A DNA stretch of 35,551 nt. Origin: DAITAZ01 sp036824045. GTDB taxonomy: Bacteria > Pseudomonadota > Gammaproteobacteria > Burkholderiales > Rhodocyclaceae. Made by a program: the position numbers and the translations under genes. The notes beneath the pieces are model-generated. The model was not told where the DNA came from. It did no database searches and saw only the letters and a list, made by a program, of their open reading frames with translations. Position 1 is the stretch's first letter; every line of letters starts with the position of its first letter. Of the stretch, positions 15,948 to 24,340 are shown piece by piece. The stretch covers positions 1 to 35,551 of the forward strand of contig DAITAZ010000039.1 of NCBI GenBank assembly GCA_036824045.1, given 5' to 3'.

Positions 15948-16076
15948 GGAACCCGTTAGAGCCGCACGCTGCGGCCCGGCCCAAGCACTCGGCACACACC
16001 CCCACGCCGAAGAGCGCCTGCCAACACTGGACGGCCACCCCGGCGACACACCACCGACAATGCCCAGATAATCAGA

Positions 16077-16164
16077 TGGCGGAGGCGGTGAGATTCGAAC
16101 TCACGAAGGGTTTCCCCTCGCTGGTTTTCAAGACCAGTGCATTCAACCACTCTGCCACACCTCC
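16077..16164 (-). tRNA. tRNA-Ser (UGA)
   Basis: This 88-nt tRNA has an encoded CCA. The acceptor 5' strand GGAGGTG pairs with CGCCTCC (16081-16087), and the discriminator is G (16080). The anticodon arm is CTGGT-CTTGAAA-ACCAG with anticodon TGA. A long variable arm (GCGAGGGGAAACCCTTCG) marks a class-II tRNA. The T loop is TTCGAAT. It lies between rlmD and purN on the same strand; no clear terminator follows. Confidence 0.97.
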
Positions 16165-16231
16165 GCAGCGAGGCCGTATTTTGACGACTTGCGCCTATCG
16201 TGTCCATCCGCCGCGTTTGCCAGCCAACAGT

Positions 16232-17527
16232 TCAACGCTCGAACAGAGCGATAGACTCCACGTGAGACGTGTGGGGAAACATATTGGCGATCCCCGCTCC
16301 AAGCATGCGATAGCCTTTCTCGTGGACGAGCACGGCCGCATCCCTGGCCAGAGTGGCCGGACTGCAGGAAACATAAACGATGCGCCGGGGAGCGTCGTCG
16401 CCCAACGCTTTGACCAGGGCCACCGCTCCCTCGCGCGGCGGATCGATGAGCAACTTGTCGAAGTGACCTAGGGCTCGGAAATTTTCCTCAGTGGTTTCGA
16501 ACAAGTTCGCCACCCGGGCGCTCACCCGTTGCTCCAGGCCATTGCGGCGCGCATTGTCGAGCGCCCGCTCCACCAGGGCTTTGCTGCCCTCCACGCCAAG
16601 CACCTCCGCCCCAAGACGGGCGATGGGAAGAGTGAAATTGCCGAGCCCACAGAACATGTCGCCGATGCGTTCGCCCGGGCGGGGGTCGAGCAGCCGCATG
16701 GCCCGGCGCACCAGCATCCGGTTGATGCCCACGTTTACCTGAGTAAAGTCGGTCGGCCGGAAAAAGAGCTTGAGTCCGAAATCCGGCAAGCTGTAGTGCA
16801 GCTCCGCCGGACCCTCCGGGTAGTAGCGATGCACCGTATCCGGTCCTCCTGGCTGCAGCCAGAACACGACCCCGTGCGCGTCGGCATAGTGGCGAAGCTG
16901 TTCCAGGTCAGAATCGTTCAGCGGCTCCAGGTGGCGCAGCACCAAAGCAGTTTCTGCTTCACCCTGGGCGACTTCGATCTGCGGCATGCGGTCCGGACGG
17001 GAAAGCCCCGCCACCAATTGCCGATAGGACATGAGGCTGTGCCCCACATGGGGAGGCAGCACTTCACACTGCTTCATGTCGGCAATGTAACTGCTGCGTT
17101 TCTCGTGGAAGCCCACCAGCACCCCGCCCTTTTTGGGTACCAGCCTGACGGACACCCGCGCCCGGGAACGATACCCCCAAGTGGGGCCGTAGATGGGCGG
17201 GAACACCTCCTCGGGCCGTTGCCGCGCCAAGTGCCACAGCGCATCTTCGAGAATTCTCTGCTTGGCGGCTGCCTGCGCCAGCGGGTCCAGATGCTGCATG
17301 CTGCAGCCACCGCACACACCGAAATGCGGGCACTTAGGTGATACCCGCTGGGAACTGGCTTTCAGAATCCGGGATATCTGAGCCTGCTCGTAACCAGGCT
17401 TCTTCTTGTAACTGGAGAATTCCACTCGCTCGCGCGGCAGCGCCCCATCCACGAAGATGGCTTTGCCATCGACATGGCAGACGCCTCGTCCTTCGTGGTC
17501 CAGGGATTCGATTATGGCAACCGGCAT
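16232..17527 (-). CDS. rlmD: 23S rRNA (uracil-1939-C5) methyltransferase RlmD
   Basis: RlmD (431 aa, close to E. coli's 433) makes m5U1939 in 23S rRNA. An N-terminal TRAM domain (about 1-58) is followed by the iron-sulfur motif C66-PHFGV-C72-GG-C75, with the fourth ligand Cys154. The SAM fold carries DMFCGLGNFTLPIAR. Catalytic Cys388 is in YVSCSPATLARD and the base Glu424 in HVESIALFER. The ATG at 17527 has AGGA about 10 nt upstream. It is divergent from roxA and upstream of tRNA-Ser. Confidence 0.97.
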   Translation of the reverse strand: MPVAIIESLDHEGRGVCHVDGKAIFVDGALPRERVEFSSYKKKPGYEQAQISRILKASSQRVSPKCPHFGVCGGCSMQHLDPLAQAAAKQRILEDALWHLARQRPEEVFPPIYGPTWGYRSRARVSVRLVPKKGGVLVGFHEKRSSYIADMKQCEVLPPHVGHSLMSYRQLVAGLSRPDRMPQIEVAQGEAETALVLRHLEPLNDSDLEQLRHYADAHGVVFWLQPGGPDTVHRYYPEGPAELHYSLPDFGLKLFFRPTDFTQVNVGINRMLVRRAMRLLDPRPGERIGDMFCGLGNFTLPIARLGAEVLGVEGSKALVERALDNARRNGLEQRVSARVANLFETTEENFRALGHFDKLLIDPPREGAVALVKALGDDAPRRIVYVSCSPATLARDAAVLVHEKGYRMLGAGIANMFPHTSHVESIALFER

Positions 17528-17621
17528 GTCGGCACATCCTGAGCAAAAAGGAGGCCGGATTTTAACTGTCCCCGCGAACTTTGCGACAATGCACAGTTAC
17601 CCTTGCTGGAGACAGAGCGCG

Positions 17622-18743
17622 ATGCTGCAACAACTCCTGGGCGGACTGACCGCCGATCAATTCCTGGAGCGCCATTGGCAAAAGGAACCCCTGCTGGTTC
17701 GTGGAGCGATCCCCAGCTTCAACGGCCTGCTGGAACGAGATGAGCTCTTTGAACTGGCCTGCAACGGCGAAGCAGAGTCCCGCTTGGTGTATCCCCACAG
17801 GGGGCGGTGGAACCTGCGCAACGGCCCTCTGGCCGCAGCAGATTTCCAGCGCCGCAAAGGACCTTGGACGATCCTGGTGCAGGGGCTTAACCATCACCTG
17901 CCGGAGGCAGACGCCCTGCTGCGACGCTTCGGGTTTGTGCCCTTTGCGAGGCTGGACGACCTGATGGTGAGCTATGCGGCCAAGGGCGGTGGCGTTGGCC
18001 CCCACTTCGACTCTTACGACGTGTTTCTGATTCAAGGAACGGGGCAAAGGCTATGGCAGGTGAGCGATCAGGATGACCTGGAAATCTTGCCCGATATTCC
18101 CTTGCGTATTCTGAAGAACTTCAAGATCACCCAAGAGTGGACACTGGATCCGGGCGACATGCTTTACCTTCCGCCCCGCTACGCCCACAACGGCATCGCC
18201 CTGACCGACGACTGCAGCACCTATTCAGTGGGATTTCGCGCGCCTTCCCATCAGGAACTGGCGACTCAGTTTCTCGTCTTTCTGGAGGACAGGCTCGAGA
18301 TGGCCGGGATGTACAGCGACCCCGACCTGCGGGCCTGCACCCATCCTGCAAAGATCGAGCACGACATGCTCGATCGTCTGGGGCAGGTGATCAACGCCAT
18401 TCGCTGGGATCAGGCGACGATCGCCGAATTCACGGGCTGCTATCTCACCGAACCGAAGCCTCACGTGTACTTCGATCCGCCAGAAGAACCGCTGGACGAG
18501 GTCGCATTCGCTCAGGCGCTCAGTCACGCGGGGTATCGACTGGACCTTCGCACCCAGATGCTATATAGCGGAGCCCAGGTGTTCATCAACGGCGAGACGC
18601 ATACGCCAGACTGGAACGACCTGGCCGCACTGCAACAACTTGCGGACGAAAGGCATTTGCCGGGGGCCGAGATTCATTCAGACCGGGTGCTGGCTTGCCT
18701 CTATGACTGGTACTGCAGCGGGTTCGGCTGGCCGGGGAAATAA
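17622..18743 (+). CDS. roxA: Ribosomal protein L16 3-hydroxylase (cupin/JmjC-like oxygenase)
   Basis: This 373-aa protein matches E. coli RoxA (YcfD) in length. It is a 2-oxoglutarate/Fe(II) oxygenase that hydroxylates an arginine of ribosomal protein L16. The N-terminus MLQQLLGGLTADQFLERHWQ is typical. The Fe(II) triad is H128 and D130 in GPHFDSYDVFLIQGTGQ, and H189 in YLPPRYAHNGIAL. A C-terminal winged-helix-like region ends DWYCSGFGW. The ATG at 17622 has GGAG about 10 nt upstream; an in-frame ATG 33 nt earlier adds non-conserved residues. It is divergent from rlmD, which also acts on the large ribosomal subunit. Confidence 0.93.
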   Translation: MLQQLLGGLTADQFLERHWQKEPLLVRGAIPSFNGLLERDELFELACNGEAESRLVYPHRGRWNLRNGPLAAADFQRRKGPWTILVQGLNHHLPEADALLRRFGFVPFARLDDLMVSYAAKGGGVGPHFDSYDVFLIQGTGQRLWQVSDQDDLEILPDIPLRILKNFKITQEWTLDPGDMLYLPPRYAHNGIALTDDCSTYSVGFRAPSHQELATQFLVFLEDRLEMAGMYSDPDLRACTHPAKIEHDMLDRLGQVINAIRWDQATIAEFTGCYLTEPKPHVYFDPPEEPLDEVAFAQALSHAGYRLDLRTQMLYSGAQVFINGETHTPDWNDLAALQQLADERHLPGAEIHSDRVLACLYDWYCSGFGWPGK

Positions 18744-18957
18744 AGCCACACCCCGCCCACATCGCCCGCGCGAGGCGAACGTAAACGGGTCCTTACCCCA
18801 ACAAAAGTGGGCGATTGCCAGGCCTCTGCAGTGCACCATTTCCTATGCCCGGGTGCGAATCACTATGGTAGTATTTGCGGTTGGTGCGGCATCCCGTGCT
18901 GCACTGGCCCTAAGCGCTGGGCCCGCATTATCAACCTTATCGATAAAGGTACTTACA
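18744..18957 (+). promoter_or_regulatory. roxA-lipoprotein spacer with candidate extended -10 promoter
   Basis: This 214-nt gap carries TGGTAGTAT (18866-18874), an extended -10 without a good -35. It would give a leader of about 77 nt. The leader contains an imperfect stem GGCCC-N8-GGGCC and the palindrome TTATCGATAA (18938-18947) next to the ribosome-binding site. The promoter assignment is tentative. Confidence 0.35.
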
Positions 18958-19188
18958 ATGAAACAATCTCTCCTCGTTGCTGCTCTGCTCGCCGTCGCCC
19001 TGTCCGCCTGCGGCAAGAAAGAAGAAAAGCCCGCTGCTGCTCCGGCTCCCGCTGCTGCCCCGGCTCCCGCCGCCGAGCAAAAGCCCGCTGAAGCCCCGGC
19101 TCCTGCCGCTGCTCCGGCCCCCGCTGCTGCTCCGGCTGACGCTGCCAAGCCTGCCGAAGCTGCCGCTCCCGCCGGCGAGAAGAAGTAA
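18958..19188 (+). CDS. Small Ala/Pro-rich lipoprotein
   Basis: This 76-aa protein has a lipoprotein signal (MKQSLLVAALLAVALSAC, lipidated Cys18). A short Lys/Glu segment (GKKEEK) follows, then about 50 residues almost entirely of Ala, Pro, Glu and Lys in repeats of the APAPAAAPA type. No folded domain is possible from this composition. It resembles short low-complexity lipoproteins common in betaproteobacteria, of unknown function; a flexible envelope tether is a guess. AAGG sits ~8 nt before the ATG. It has its own terminator and likely its own promoter, so it looks like a single-gene, possibly highly expressed unit. Confidence 0.85.
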   Translation: MKQSLLVAALLAVALSACGKKEEKPAAAPAPAAAPAPAAEQKPAEAPAPAAAPAPAAAPADAAKPAEAAAPAGEKK

Positions 19189-19205
19189 TCTGGCTCGCGC
19201 CAGCG

Positions 19206-19233
19206 AAAAAGCCGACCCTCGGGTCGGCTTTTT
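19206..19233. terminator. Bidirectional terminator between the lipoprotein gene and the MBL hydrolase gene
   Basis: AAAAAGCCGACCC (19206-19218), TC, GGGTCGGCTTTTT (19221-19233) is a perfect inverted repeat with U-tracts both ways. It lies between convergent gene ends at 19188 and 19251. Confidence 0.93.
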
Positions 19234-19250
19234 CTTTTGGCGATCCGTTT

Positions 19251-20018
19251 TCAACGCACTTCACGCCAATCGAACCCCTCCCCCTGATCGGCAACACCAA
19301 TCCACTCCTCGGAGCACGACAATGCTCCCGCCAGCGCTGCGCGCGCCAGTGCCGGGGTGTTGTTCTCCTGGCTCAGATGTGCAGCCACAACATGCTGTAG
19401 TCGCAACCCGGGCAGGCGCTGGAGAAGCTCTGCAGCAGCATCGTTGGACAAGTGTCCGTGACTTCCCCCAATCCGGCGTTTCAACATTGGCGGGTACTTG
19501 CCCCGCGCCAGCATGTCCTGATCATGGTTGCACTCAAGCACCAGGGCAGAACACCCAGCAAGTGTTTCCTGGATGTGAGGGGTCAGCCCGCCTGCGTCGG
19601 TCAGAACCCCCAGCATGCTCACGCCATCGGAAAACCGGTACTGAACCGGCTCGCGGGCGTCATGAGGAACGGAAAACGGAAGCACCTCCAGATCACCGAG
19701 GACGAACGCCTGCTCTCCGGAAATGCGCTCCACCACCAGCCCGTCCTCACACACCCGCCCAGCAGCCAGAGTGCCGTGGGTCGCAAACACGTTACACCCG
19801 TGCCGGGTAGCAAAGCGCACCACCCCACCCAAGTGATCGCTGTGCTCATGGGTGACCAAAACAGCACTTACGCTATTCGGGGCCACACCCAAGCGATGTA
19901 GCCGCCGTTCGCACTCTCTCGGGCCGAAACCACAATCCACCAGCACCACGGTGGAACGGCACTGCACCACTAGCCCGTTCCCCTTGCTACCGCTGCCCAG
20001 AGAGGCGAAGCGGATCAC
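19251..20018 (-). CDS. MBL-fold metallo-hydrolase, YycJ/WalJ-like
   Basis: This 255-aa metallo-beta-lactamase-fold protein begins MIRFASLGSGSKGNG, the hallmark of the YycJ/WalJ group. The metal site motif is H57-E-H59-S-D61-H62, with further metal ligands likely in LECNHD and AAHLSQENN. YycJ-type proteins are proposed DNA 5'-3' exonucleases; the role here is inferred from family only. The GTG start overlaps the bamC stop (GTGA), so the two are coupled. It is the end of a dapA-bamC-hydrolase operon that is conserved in betaproteobacteria. Confidence 0.9.
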   Translation of the reverse strand: MIRFASLGSGSKGNGLVVQCRSTVVLVDCGFGPRECERRLHRLGVAPNSVSAVLVTHEHSDHLGGVVRFATRHGCNVFATHGTLAAGRVCEDGLVVERISGEQAFVLGDLEVLPFSVPHDAREPVQYRFSDGVSMLGVLTDAGGLTPHIQETLAGCSALVLECNHDQDMLARGKYPPMLKRRIGGSHGHLSNDAAAELLQRLPGLRLQHVVAAHLSQENNTPALARAALAGALSCSEEWIGVADQGEGFDWREVR

Positions 20019-21151
20019 TTCAGCTGATCGTGCAGCAGACCAAGAATCTTCTTGCCGGATTCGGAGTTGTCAGCACCGCCCTCTTTTGACAACACACGGA
20101 CCACGCTCTTGTCCGCCACCGATTTCACTTCAATCTGGTAGCGATCCCCGGTCTTGATACCGTCCTTGCTGCGCCAGAAAGCAAGCTTGGAAAGAACGCC
20201 TTCTTCCTTCTTGCCCTTCAGGTCCGCTTCGGGATCAATATAGCGCACGAAATAGACGCCATTGACCCGATCCCGGTCCTCGACAGTGAAGCCGACCCGA
20301 TCCAGCGCCAAGCCGACACGGCGCCATGCCCGATCAAAGGACTCCTGCACTTCAAGATAGCCCGCACCGGTTGAAGGTTTAACCAACCGGGCCCGTTCTG
20401 GCACCGTTGGCTGCTGGGCGATGGCCGCATTGGCGCGAGTTTCATCAGCTCCCAGGCGAACCATCAGCCGGCGCAACATCTCCGCCTCCAACTCAGGATC
20501 GGCTGGACGGGGCTGCCATTTCGTTGAGTCCTTGGCTTCGCTCGTATAAACCTCGACCATCCCTCGGTGACTGATGTAAATCTCAGTCAGACCCTTGTCG
20601 CTACCTTGCTCCAGCCGGGTACGGAACTTGTCCCTTTCGGGAACGGAGTACAGACCATCCACCACCTTGCCAAGTACGGAGCGAATGGCATCCTGGGGGA
20701 TCTTTGCCCGATTCTCGGCCCAGTCGGTCTCCACTATCCCGGCGTCCGGAAGCTCGAGATTGATCAGAAAACCTGTCTCCTGCCAGAATTCCTTGATGGT
20801 CGGCCAGAGTTTGGCCGGCGTTCCCGCGACCACCAGCCAGCGCTGACTACCGGACCGCTCGATGCGCATCTTGGCGGAATCCGGCAGAACCTCGGGCCCG
20901 GAGGCTGCGCTCCTGGGCTGCCCGGCGCGCTCAGCCGAATACGTCGAGTACGTGGCAACACCCTTGGGCGAGATGTCCGGCACAGCGTAGCGATCATCCC
21001 GGGTGGGGGAAGTGAGATCGGGTGGGATTTCCAGGGGGGGAAGCTTCCCCGCACTCTTGTAGTCGATCTTTTTCGATTCAAAGGTCGTTGTGCAGCCAGC
21101 TACCGCCAATGCGGCTGCAACAATCCCCCACGACAGATAAGGCAACTTCAT
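20015..21151 (-). CDS. bamC: Outer-membrane assembly lipoprotein BamC
   Basis: BamC (378 aa) is a lipoprotein of the BAM complex, which inserts beta-barrel proteins in the outer membrane. The lipobox AVAGC gives lipidated Cys20. The unstructured N-terminal stretch has LPPLEIPPDLTSPTRDDRY, known to contact BamD. Two helix-grip domains follow (about 95-215 and 265-375), including GSQRWLVVAGTPAKLWPTI and YLEVQESFDRAWRRVGLALD. AAAGGA precedes the ATG at 21151. It lies 25 nt after dapA, the same order (dapA-bamC) as in E. coli. Confidence 0.95.
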   Translation of the reverse strand: MKLPYLSWGIVAAALAVAGCTTTFESKKIDYKSAGKLPPLEIPPDLTSPTRDDRYAVPDISPKGVATYSTYSAERAGQPRSAASGPEVLPDSAKMRIERSGSQRWLVVAGTPAKLWPTIKEFWQETGFLINLELPDAGIVETDWAENRAKIPQDAIRSVLGKVVDGLYSVPERDKFRTRLEQGSDKGLTEIYISHRGMVEVYTSEAKDSTKWQPRPADPELEAEMLRRLMVRLGADETRANAAIAQQPTVPERARLVKPSTGAGYLEVQESFDRAWRRVGLALDRVGFTVEDRDRVNGVYFVRYIDPEADLKGKKEEGVLSKLAFWRSKDGIKTGDRYQIEVKSVADKSVVRVLSKEGGADNSESGKKILGLLHDQLK

Positions 21152-21176
21152 CCGGCGATCCTTTCTTCAGCCCCAC

Positions 21177-22055
21177 TCAAACTTCGATGCCCGCATGGCG
21201 CATGGCACCCCGGACACGATCGTGATACTCGGAGGAGAAAGGCGTAAGCGGCAACCGGATCCCAGCTCCAATCAAGCCCATCTGCTGCACGGCCCATTTC
21301 ACTGGAATGGGATTGGCTTCAACAAACAAATGTCGATGAAGCGGCAAAAGCTTGTCGTTGATTCCACGTGCAGTCGCCACATCACCCGCCAAGGCAGCGA
21401 CGCACATGTCGTGCATGAGCTTCGGCGCCACATTGGCGGTCACCGAAATAACCCCGTGCCCCCCCAACAGCATGTAGGCAAGCGCTGTGGCGTCATCACC
21501 GGTGTACAGCGCAAACCCCTTGGGAGCCAAGCGGATCAGGTCACTGCTCCGGTCAATCGCTCCTGTCGCATCCTTGATCCCGGCGATGCCCGGCACCTGA
21601 GCCAAGCGCAACACGGTTTCATTGGACATGTCCGCTACCGTCCGCCCCGGAACGTTATAGACGATCATCGGCAGGTCGACCCGCTCGGCGATGGTCCTGA
21701 AGTGGCGGTACAACCCCTCCTGGGTAGGCTTGTTGTAATACGGGACGACGGACAGATGGGCTACAGCCCCGACACTGCGGGCGAAGTCGGCCAACTCGAC
21801 TGCTTCAGCGGTGGAATTTGCGCCAGTCCCGGCGATGATGGGCACCCGCCCCGCCGAGTGCTCAACGGATGCACGGATCAATTCGCCGTGCTCGTCCCAA
21901 TTCACGGTCGGCGACTCGCCCGTTGTACCCACCACAACGATGCCATCCGTTCCCTGGCCAATGTGCCAGTCGATCAATCCGCGCAGGCGCTCAAGATCGA
22001 GGCTTCCGTCCTCATGCATGGGAGTGACGATAGCGACGATGGAACCTGTAATCAT
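21177..22055 (-). CDS. dapA: 4-hydroxy-tetrahydrodipicolinate synthase DapA
   Basis: DapA (292 aa, standard) condenses pyruvate and aspartate semialdehyde in the first committed step of lysine/diaminopimelate synthesis. The key residues align with the E. coli numbers: Lys161 Schiff base in GIAGIKDATG, Tyr133 and Arg138 in YNVPGRT, Thr44/Thr45 in GTTGESPT, and Tyr107 in PYYNKPTQEG. The ATG at 22055 is the family start. A candidate -10 lies upstream. Diaminopimelate feeds peptidoglycan, in keeping with the envelope gene bamC next to it. Confidence 0.99.
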   Translation of the reverse strand: MITGSIVAIVTPMHEDGSLDLERLRGLIDWHIGQGTDGIVVVGTTGESPTVNWDEHGELIRASVEHSAGRVPIIAGTGANSTAEAVELADFARSVGAVAHLSVVPYYNKPTQEGLYRHFRTIAERVDLPMIVYNVPGRTVADMSNETVLRLAQVPGIAGIKDATGAIDRSSDLIRLAPKGFALYTGDDATALAYMLLGGHGVISVTANVAPKLMHDMCVAALAGDVATARGINDKLLPLHRHLFVEANPIPVKWAVQQMGLIGAGIRLPLTPFSSEYHDRVRGAMRHAGIEV

Positions 22056-22082
22056 GCTGTATCAGCCTGAAAAAAAGAGGAG

Positions 22083-22088
22083 ATTGTA
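22083..22088 (-). promoter_or_regulatory. Candidate -10 element of the dapA operon
   Basis: On the minus strand TACAAT (5/6 to TATAAT) lies 27 nt upstream of the dapA ATG, but the -35 region is C-rich and weak. It is the best promoter-like element in the 100-nt gap after the deacetylase-like gene. Confidence 0.35.
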
Positions 22089-22155
22089 ACCTACCGGGGA
22101 AATGGGGAAGGTGCTGCCGCGCAGTTTCTCCCGCCCGGCAACCCGCCCCCCGCAA

Positions 22156-23082
22156 TCAGAGATCTGCAAGCGCCTTGATGTGCGCGGTAACACTGCGCGC
22201 CAACGCCGACAAGGAGTATCCCCCCTCGAGGATGGACACGACCCGCCGTTTGGAACACTCGGCTGCCACCTGCTTGAGCTGTTCAGTCACCCAGGCGTAA
22301 TCTGCCTCGACGAGCCCCAGCGACCCCATATCATCTTCATAGTGGGCATCAAAACCAGCCGAAATCAGGATCATCTCCGGAGAGAAATTACGCAGTGCCG
22401 GCACCCAGATATCACTCACGATCTGGCGAAACCCGTCTCCTCTGGTTCCAGCGGGCACCGGGACATTCACCATGTTGGAGGCGACGTTATCCGTCCCCGA
22501 ATATGGGTAGAACGGATGCTGAAAGGTGGACACCATGAGCACGCGCTCATCTCCGGCAAAGATGTTCTCCGTTCCATTTCCGTGATGAACGTCGAAATCT
22601 ATGATTGCCACCCGTTTCAAACCGTGGGCCTCCAAGGCGTGACAAGCGGCAACCGCGACGTTGTTGAAGAAGCAGAAACCCATCGCCTTGGCACGCTCCG
22701 CGTGGTGGCCCGGCGGGCGCACTGCGCAAAACGCACTTTCGACCTCTCCCGACATCACCAGATCCACCGCCATGACCCCGGCCCCCGCAGAGCGCAACGC
22801 AGCCTTGACGGTCCCCGGTGACATCGCCGTGTCCGGGTCCAAGTGGCGAATGCCATGTTCCGGGGCAGCGACCAGTATCTCCTCGACGTATTCTTTCGGG
22901 TGCGGCCGGGAAAGTTGTTCCACCGTTGCCTGAGGCGCATCGTAGCTGCTGAGGTAAAGATCGATCCCCGAAGCAATGAGCCGATCATTGATGGCGGACA
23001 GCCTCTCCGGGCATTCCGGGTGATGCGCGCCCATGTCATGCAGCCAGCAATCCCGATGTGTAATGAGTGCGGTTGTTGTCAT
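22156..23082 (-). CDS. Histone deacetylase-like (AcuC/AphA superfamily) zinc amidohydrolase
   Basis: This 308-aa protein has the class-II HDAC/acetylpolyamine amidohydrolase fold. The motifs are RPPGHHAERAKAMGFC (active-site His126-His127), DFDVHHGNGTENIF (zinc ligands Asp164 and His166), SAGFDAH (zinc ligand Asp245) and LEGGYS (transition-state Tyr). All catalytic residues are intact. Substrates in bacteria include acetylated polyamines, acetyl-lysine proteins or other acyl-amides; which applies here cannot be told. AGGGA is 8 nt before the ATG at 23082. It is upstream of dapA on the same strand and divergent from mltB. Confidence 0.93.
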   Translation of the reverse strand: MTTTALITHRDCWLHDMGAHHPECPERLSAINDRLIASGIDLYLSSYDAPQATVEQLSRPHPKEYVEEILVAAPEHGIRHLDPDTAMSPGTVKAALRSAGAGVMAVDLVMSGEVESAFCAVRPPGHHAERAKAMGFCFFNNVAVAACHALEAHGLKRVAIIDFDVHHGNGTENIFAGDERVLMVSTFQHPFYPYSGTDNVASNMVNVPVPAGTRGDGFRQIVSDIWVPALRNFSPEMILISAGFDAHYEDDMGSLGLVEADYAWVTEQLKQVAAECSKRRVVSILEGGYSLSALARSVTAHIKALADL

Positions 23083-23164
23083 TTAGTAGATCCCTGCATT
23101 GAATGTGTCGTCCATCTCTGCGGTCCAAGAAACTCCCGCAATCAATGTCCGCTGACTCTCTCCT

Positions 23165-23190
23165 CCACGTATTATGTGGCCTGATTCAGG
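23165..23190. other. Two adjacent palindromes in the deacetylase/mltB divergent gap
   Basis: The 169-nt gap between divergent genes holds an imperfect 15-bp palindrome CCACGTATTATGTGG (23165-23179), with a TATTAT -10-like core, directly followed by CCTGATTCAGG (23180-23190). They could be an operator or promoter for either gene; no -35 is convincing. Confidence 0.35.
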
Positions 23191-23251
23191 GGGGGCTCAA
23201 GCCGCACTTCCCTTTTTTGCTTCCAGAGTGTGAAGAACCATAAGATTTCAG

Positions 23252-24340
23252 ATGATGAGTTTGATCAAAGGAGTTTCGTCGCGCAGGCATTTCTTCGTGG
23301 CCTGCATCAGTCTTGTCTGCCTGGCTCCAGTTTCGGGAAGTGCCCAAGGGCTTCAAGGAGTGTATGCGGGCCGCCCCGAGGTCGGACAGTTCATCCGCAC
23401 GATGGCGGAGAAGCACCGTTTCGACGAAACCGAGCTGCACAGCGCCTTTGCGCGGGCCGAGCGACTACCCTCCGTGCTCAAGGCCATACTGCCCCCGGCC
23501 AGCCCCCGTACCCGCTCGTGGAAAGCATATCGATCCCGCTATGTGGAACCGATCCGAATCTCCGCGGGAATCAATTTCTGGCAGGAACATGCGTCTGTGC
23601 TTCGCCGTGCCGCGCAGCAGTATGGTGTACCGGAAGAGATCATCGTCGCCATCATCGGGGTGGAAACCATCTATGGACGGCACACCGGCAGTCTTGAAAC
23701 CTTCTCAAGCCTGACCACCCTGGCCTTTGACTACCCCCCCAGGGCAGCGCTCTTCCTTGAGGAACTCGAGAACCTGTTGTTGCTTTCGCGCGACCAACAA
23801 CGGCCGGTCACCGACTATCGTGGCTCTTACGCGGGCGCCTTGGGTGTCCCCCAGTTCTTGCCCAGCAGCTACCGAAGGTATGCCGTGGATTTCAACGGGG
23901 ACGGACGCATTGATATTGAAAACCAGGTTGAAGACGCCATAGGCAGTGTCGCAAGCTTTCTGGTTCAACATGGATGGCAAGCTGGCAAACCTGTAGCCAT
24001 GCGCGCAACCGTTTCACGCCCCAGCGATATCGAAGCGATTCGGGCGACCGATATTGACCCCGTCTGGACGCCAGAGCAAATGTCCGCGGCTGGCATTGCC
24101 ATCCACGGTGCCCCCCCGGCCGGCAGCACAGCTGCACTCATTGAACTGACAACCCCTGACCAAGCTCCAGAGTACTGGGCGGGCTTCAGCAACTTCTATG
24201 TCATCACTCGCTATAACCGCAGCAGCTTTTATGCAATGGCGGTTTTTGAGCTTTCCCGTGCCTTGCATGACACCCGGGAGCGCGGTCAGATCAGCGAATC
24301 TTTGTCAACGCCATCGCGTCGCAACAGCCGTCGCAATTGA
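23252..24340 (+). CDS. mltB: Membrane-bound lytic murein transglycosylase B
   Basis: MltB (362 aa) cleaves the MurNAc-GlcNAc bond of peptidoglycan to form 1,6-anhydro ends. A Sec-type signal (about 1-31) precedes the catalytic domain. Glu138 in IIGVETIYGRHTGS is the catalytic acid. Further family motifs are SYAGALGVPQFLPSSYRRYA and DFNGDGRIDIENQVEDAIGS. There is no clear lipobox, so it may be soluble periplasmic or loosely bound. An ATG one codon later (23255) is equally possible; no strong ribosome-binding site is seen. Its last 55 nt overlap the 3' end of rpoS on the opposite strand. Confidence 0.95.
   Translation: MMSLIKGVSSRRHFFVACISLVCLAPVSGSAQGLQGVYAGRPEVGQFIRTMAEKHRFDETELHSAFARAERLPSVLKAILPPASPRTRSWKAYRSRYVEPIRISAGINFWQEHASVLRRAAQQYGVPEEIIVAIIGVETIYGRHTGSLETFSSLTTLAFDYPPRAALFLEELENLLLLSRDQQRPVTDYRGSYAGALGVPQFLPSSYRRYAVDFNGDGRIDIENQVEDAIGSVASFLVQHGWQAGKPVAMRATVSRPSDIEAIRATDIDPVWTPEQMSAAGIAIHGAPPAGSTAALIELTTPDQAPEYWAGFSNFYVITRYNRSSFYAMAVFELSRALHDTRERGQISESLSTPSRRNSRRN

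Noticed and set aside
15961..15975. Hairpin in the purN leader as a terminator or PurR operator
   Set aside because: GCCGCA-CGC-TGCGGC has no U-tract and no similarity to the PurR box; it is likely a chance GC-rich palindrome.
18640..18957. In-frame N-terminal extension of the small lipoprotein
   Set aside because: It overlaps roxA and would bury the lipoprotein signal sequence; the ATG at 18958 with AAGG is far better.
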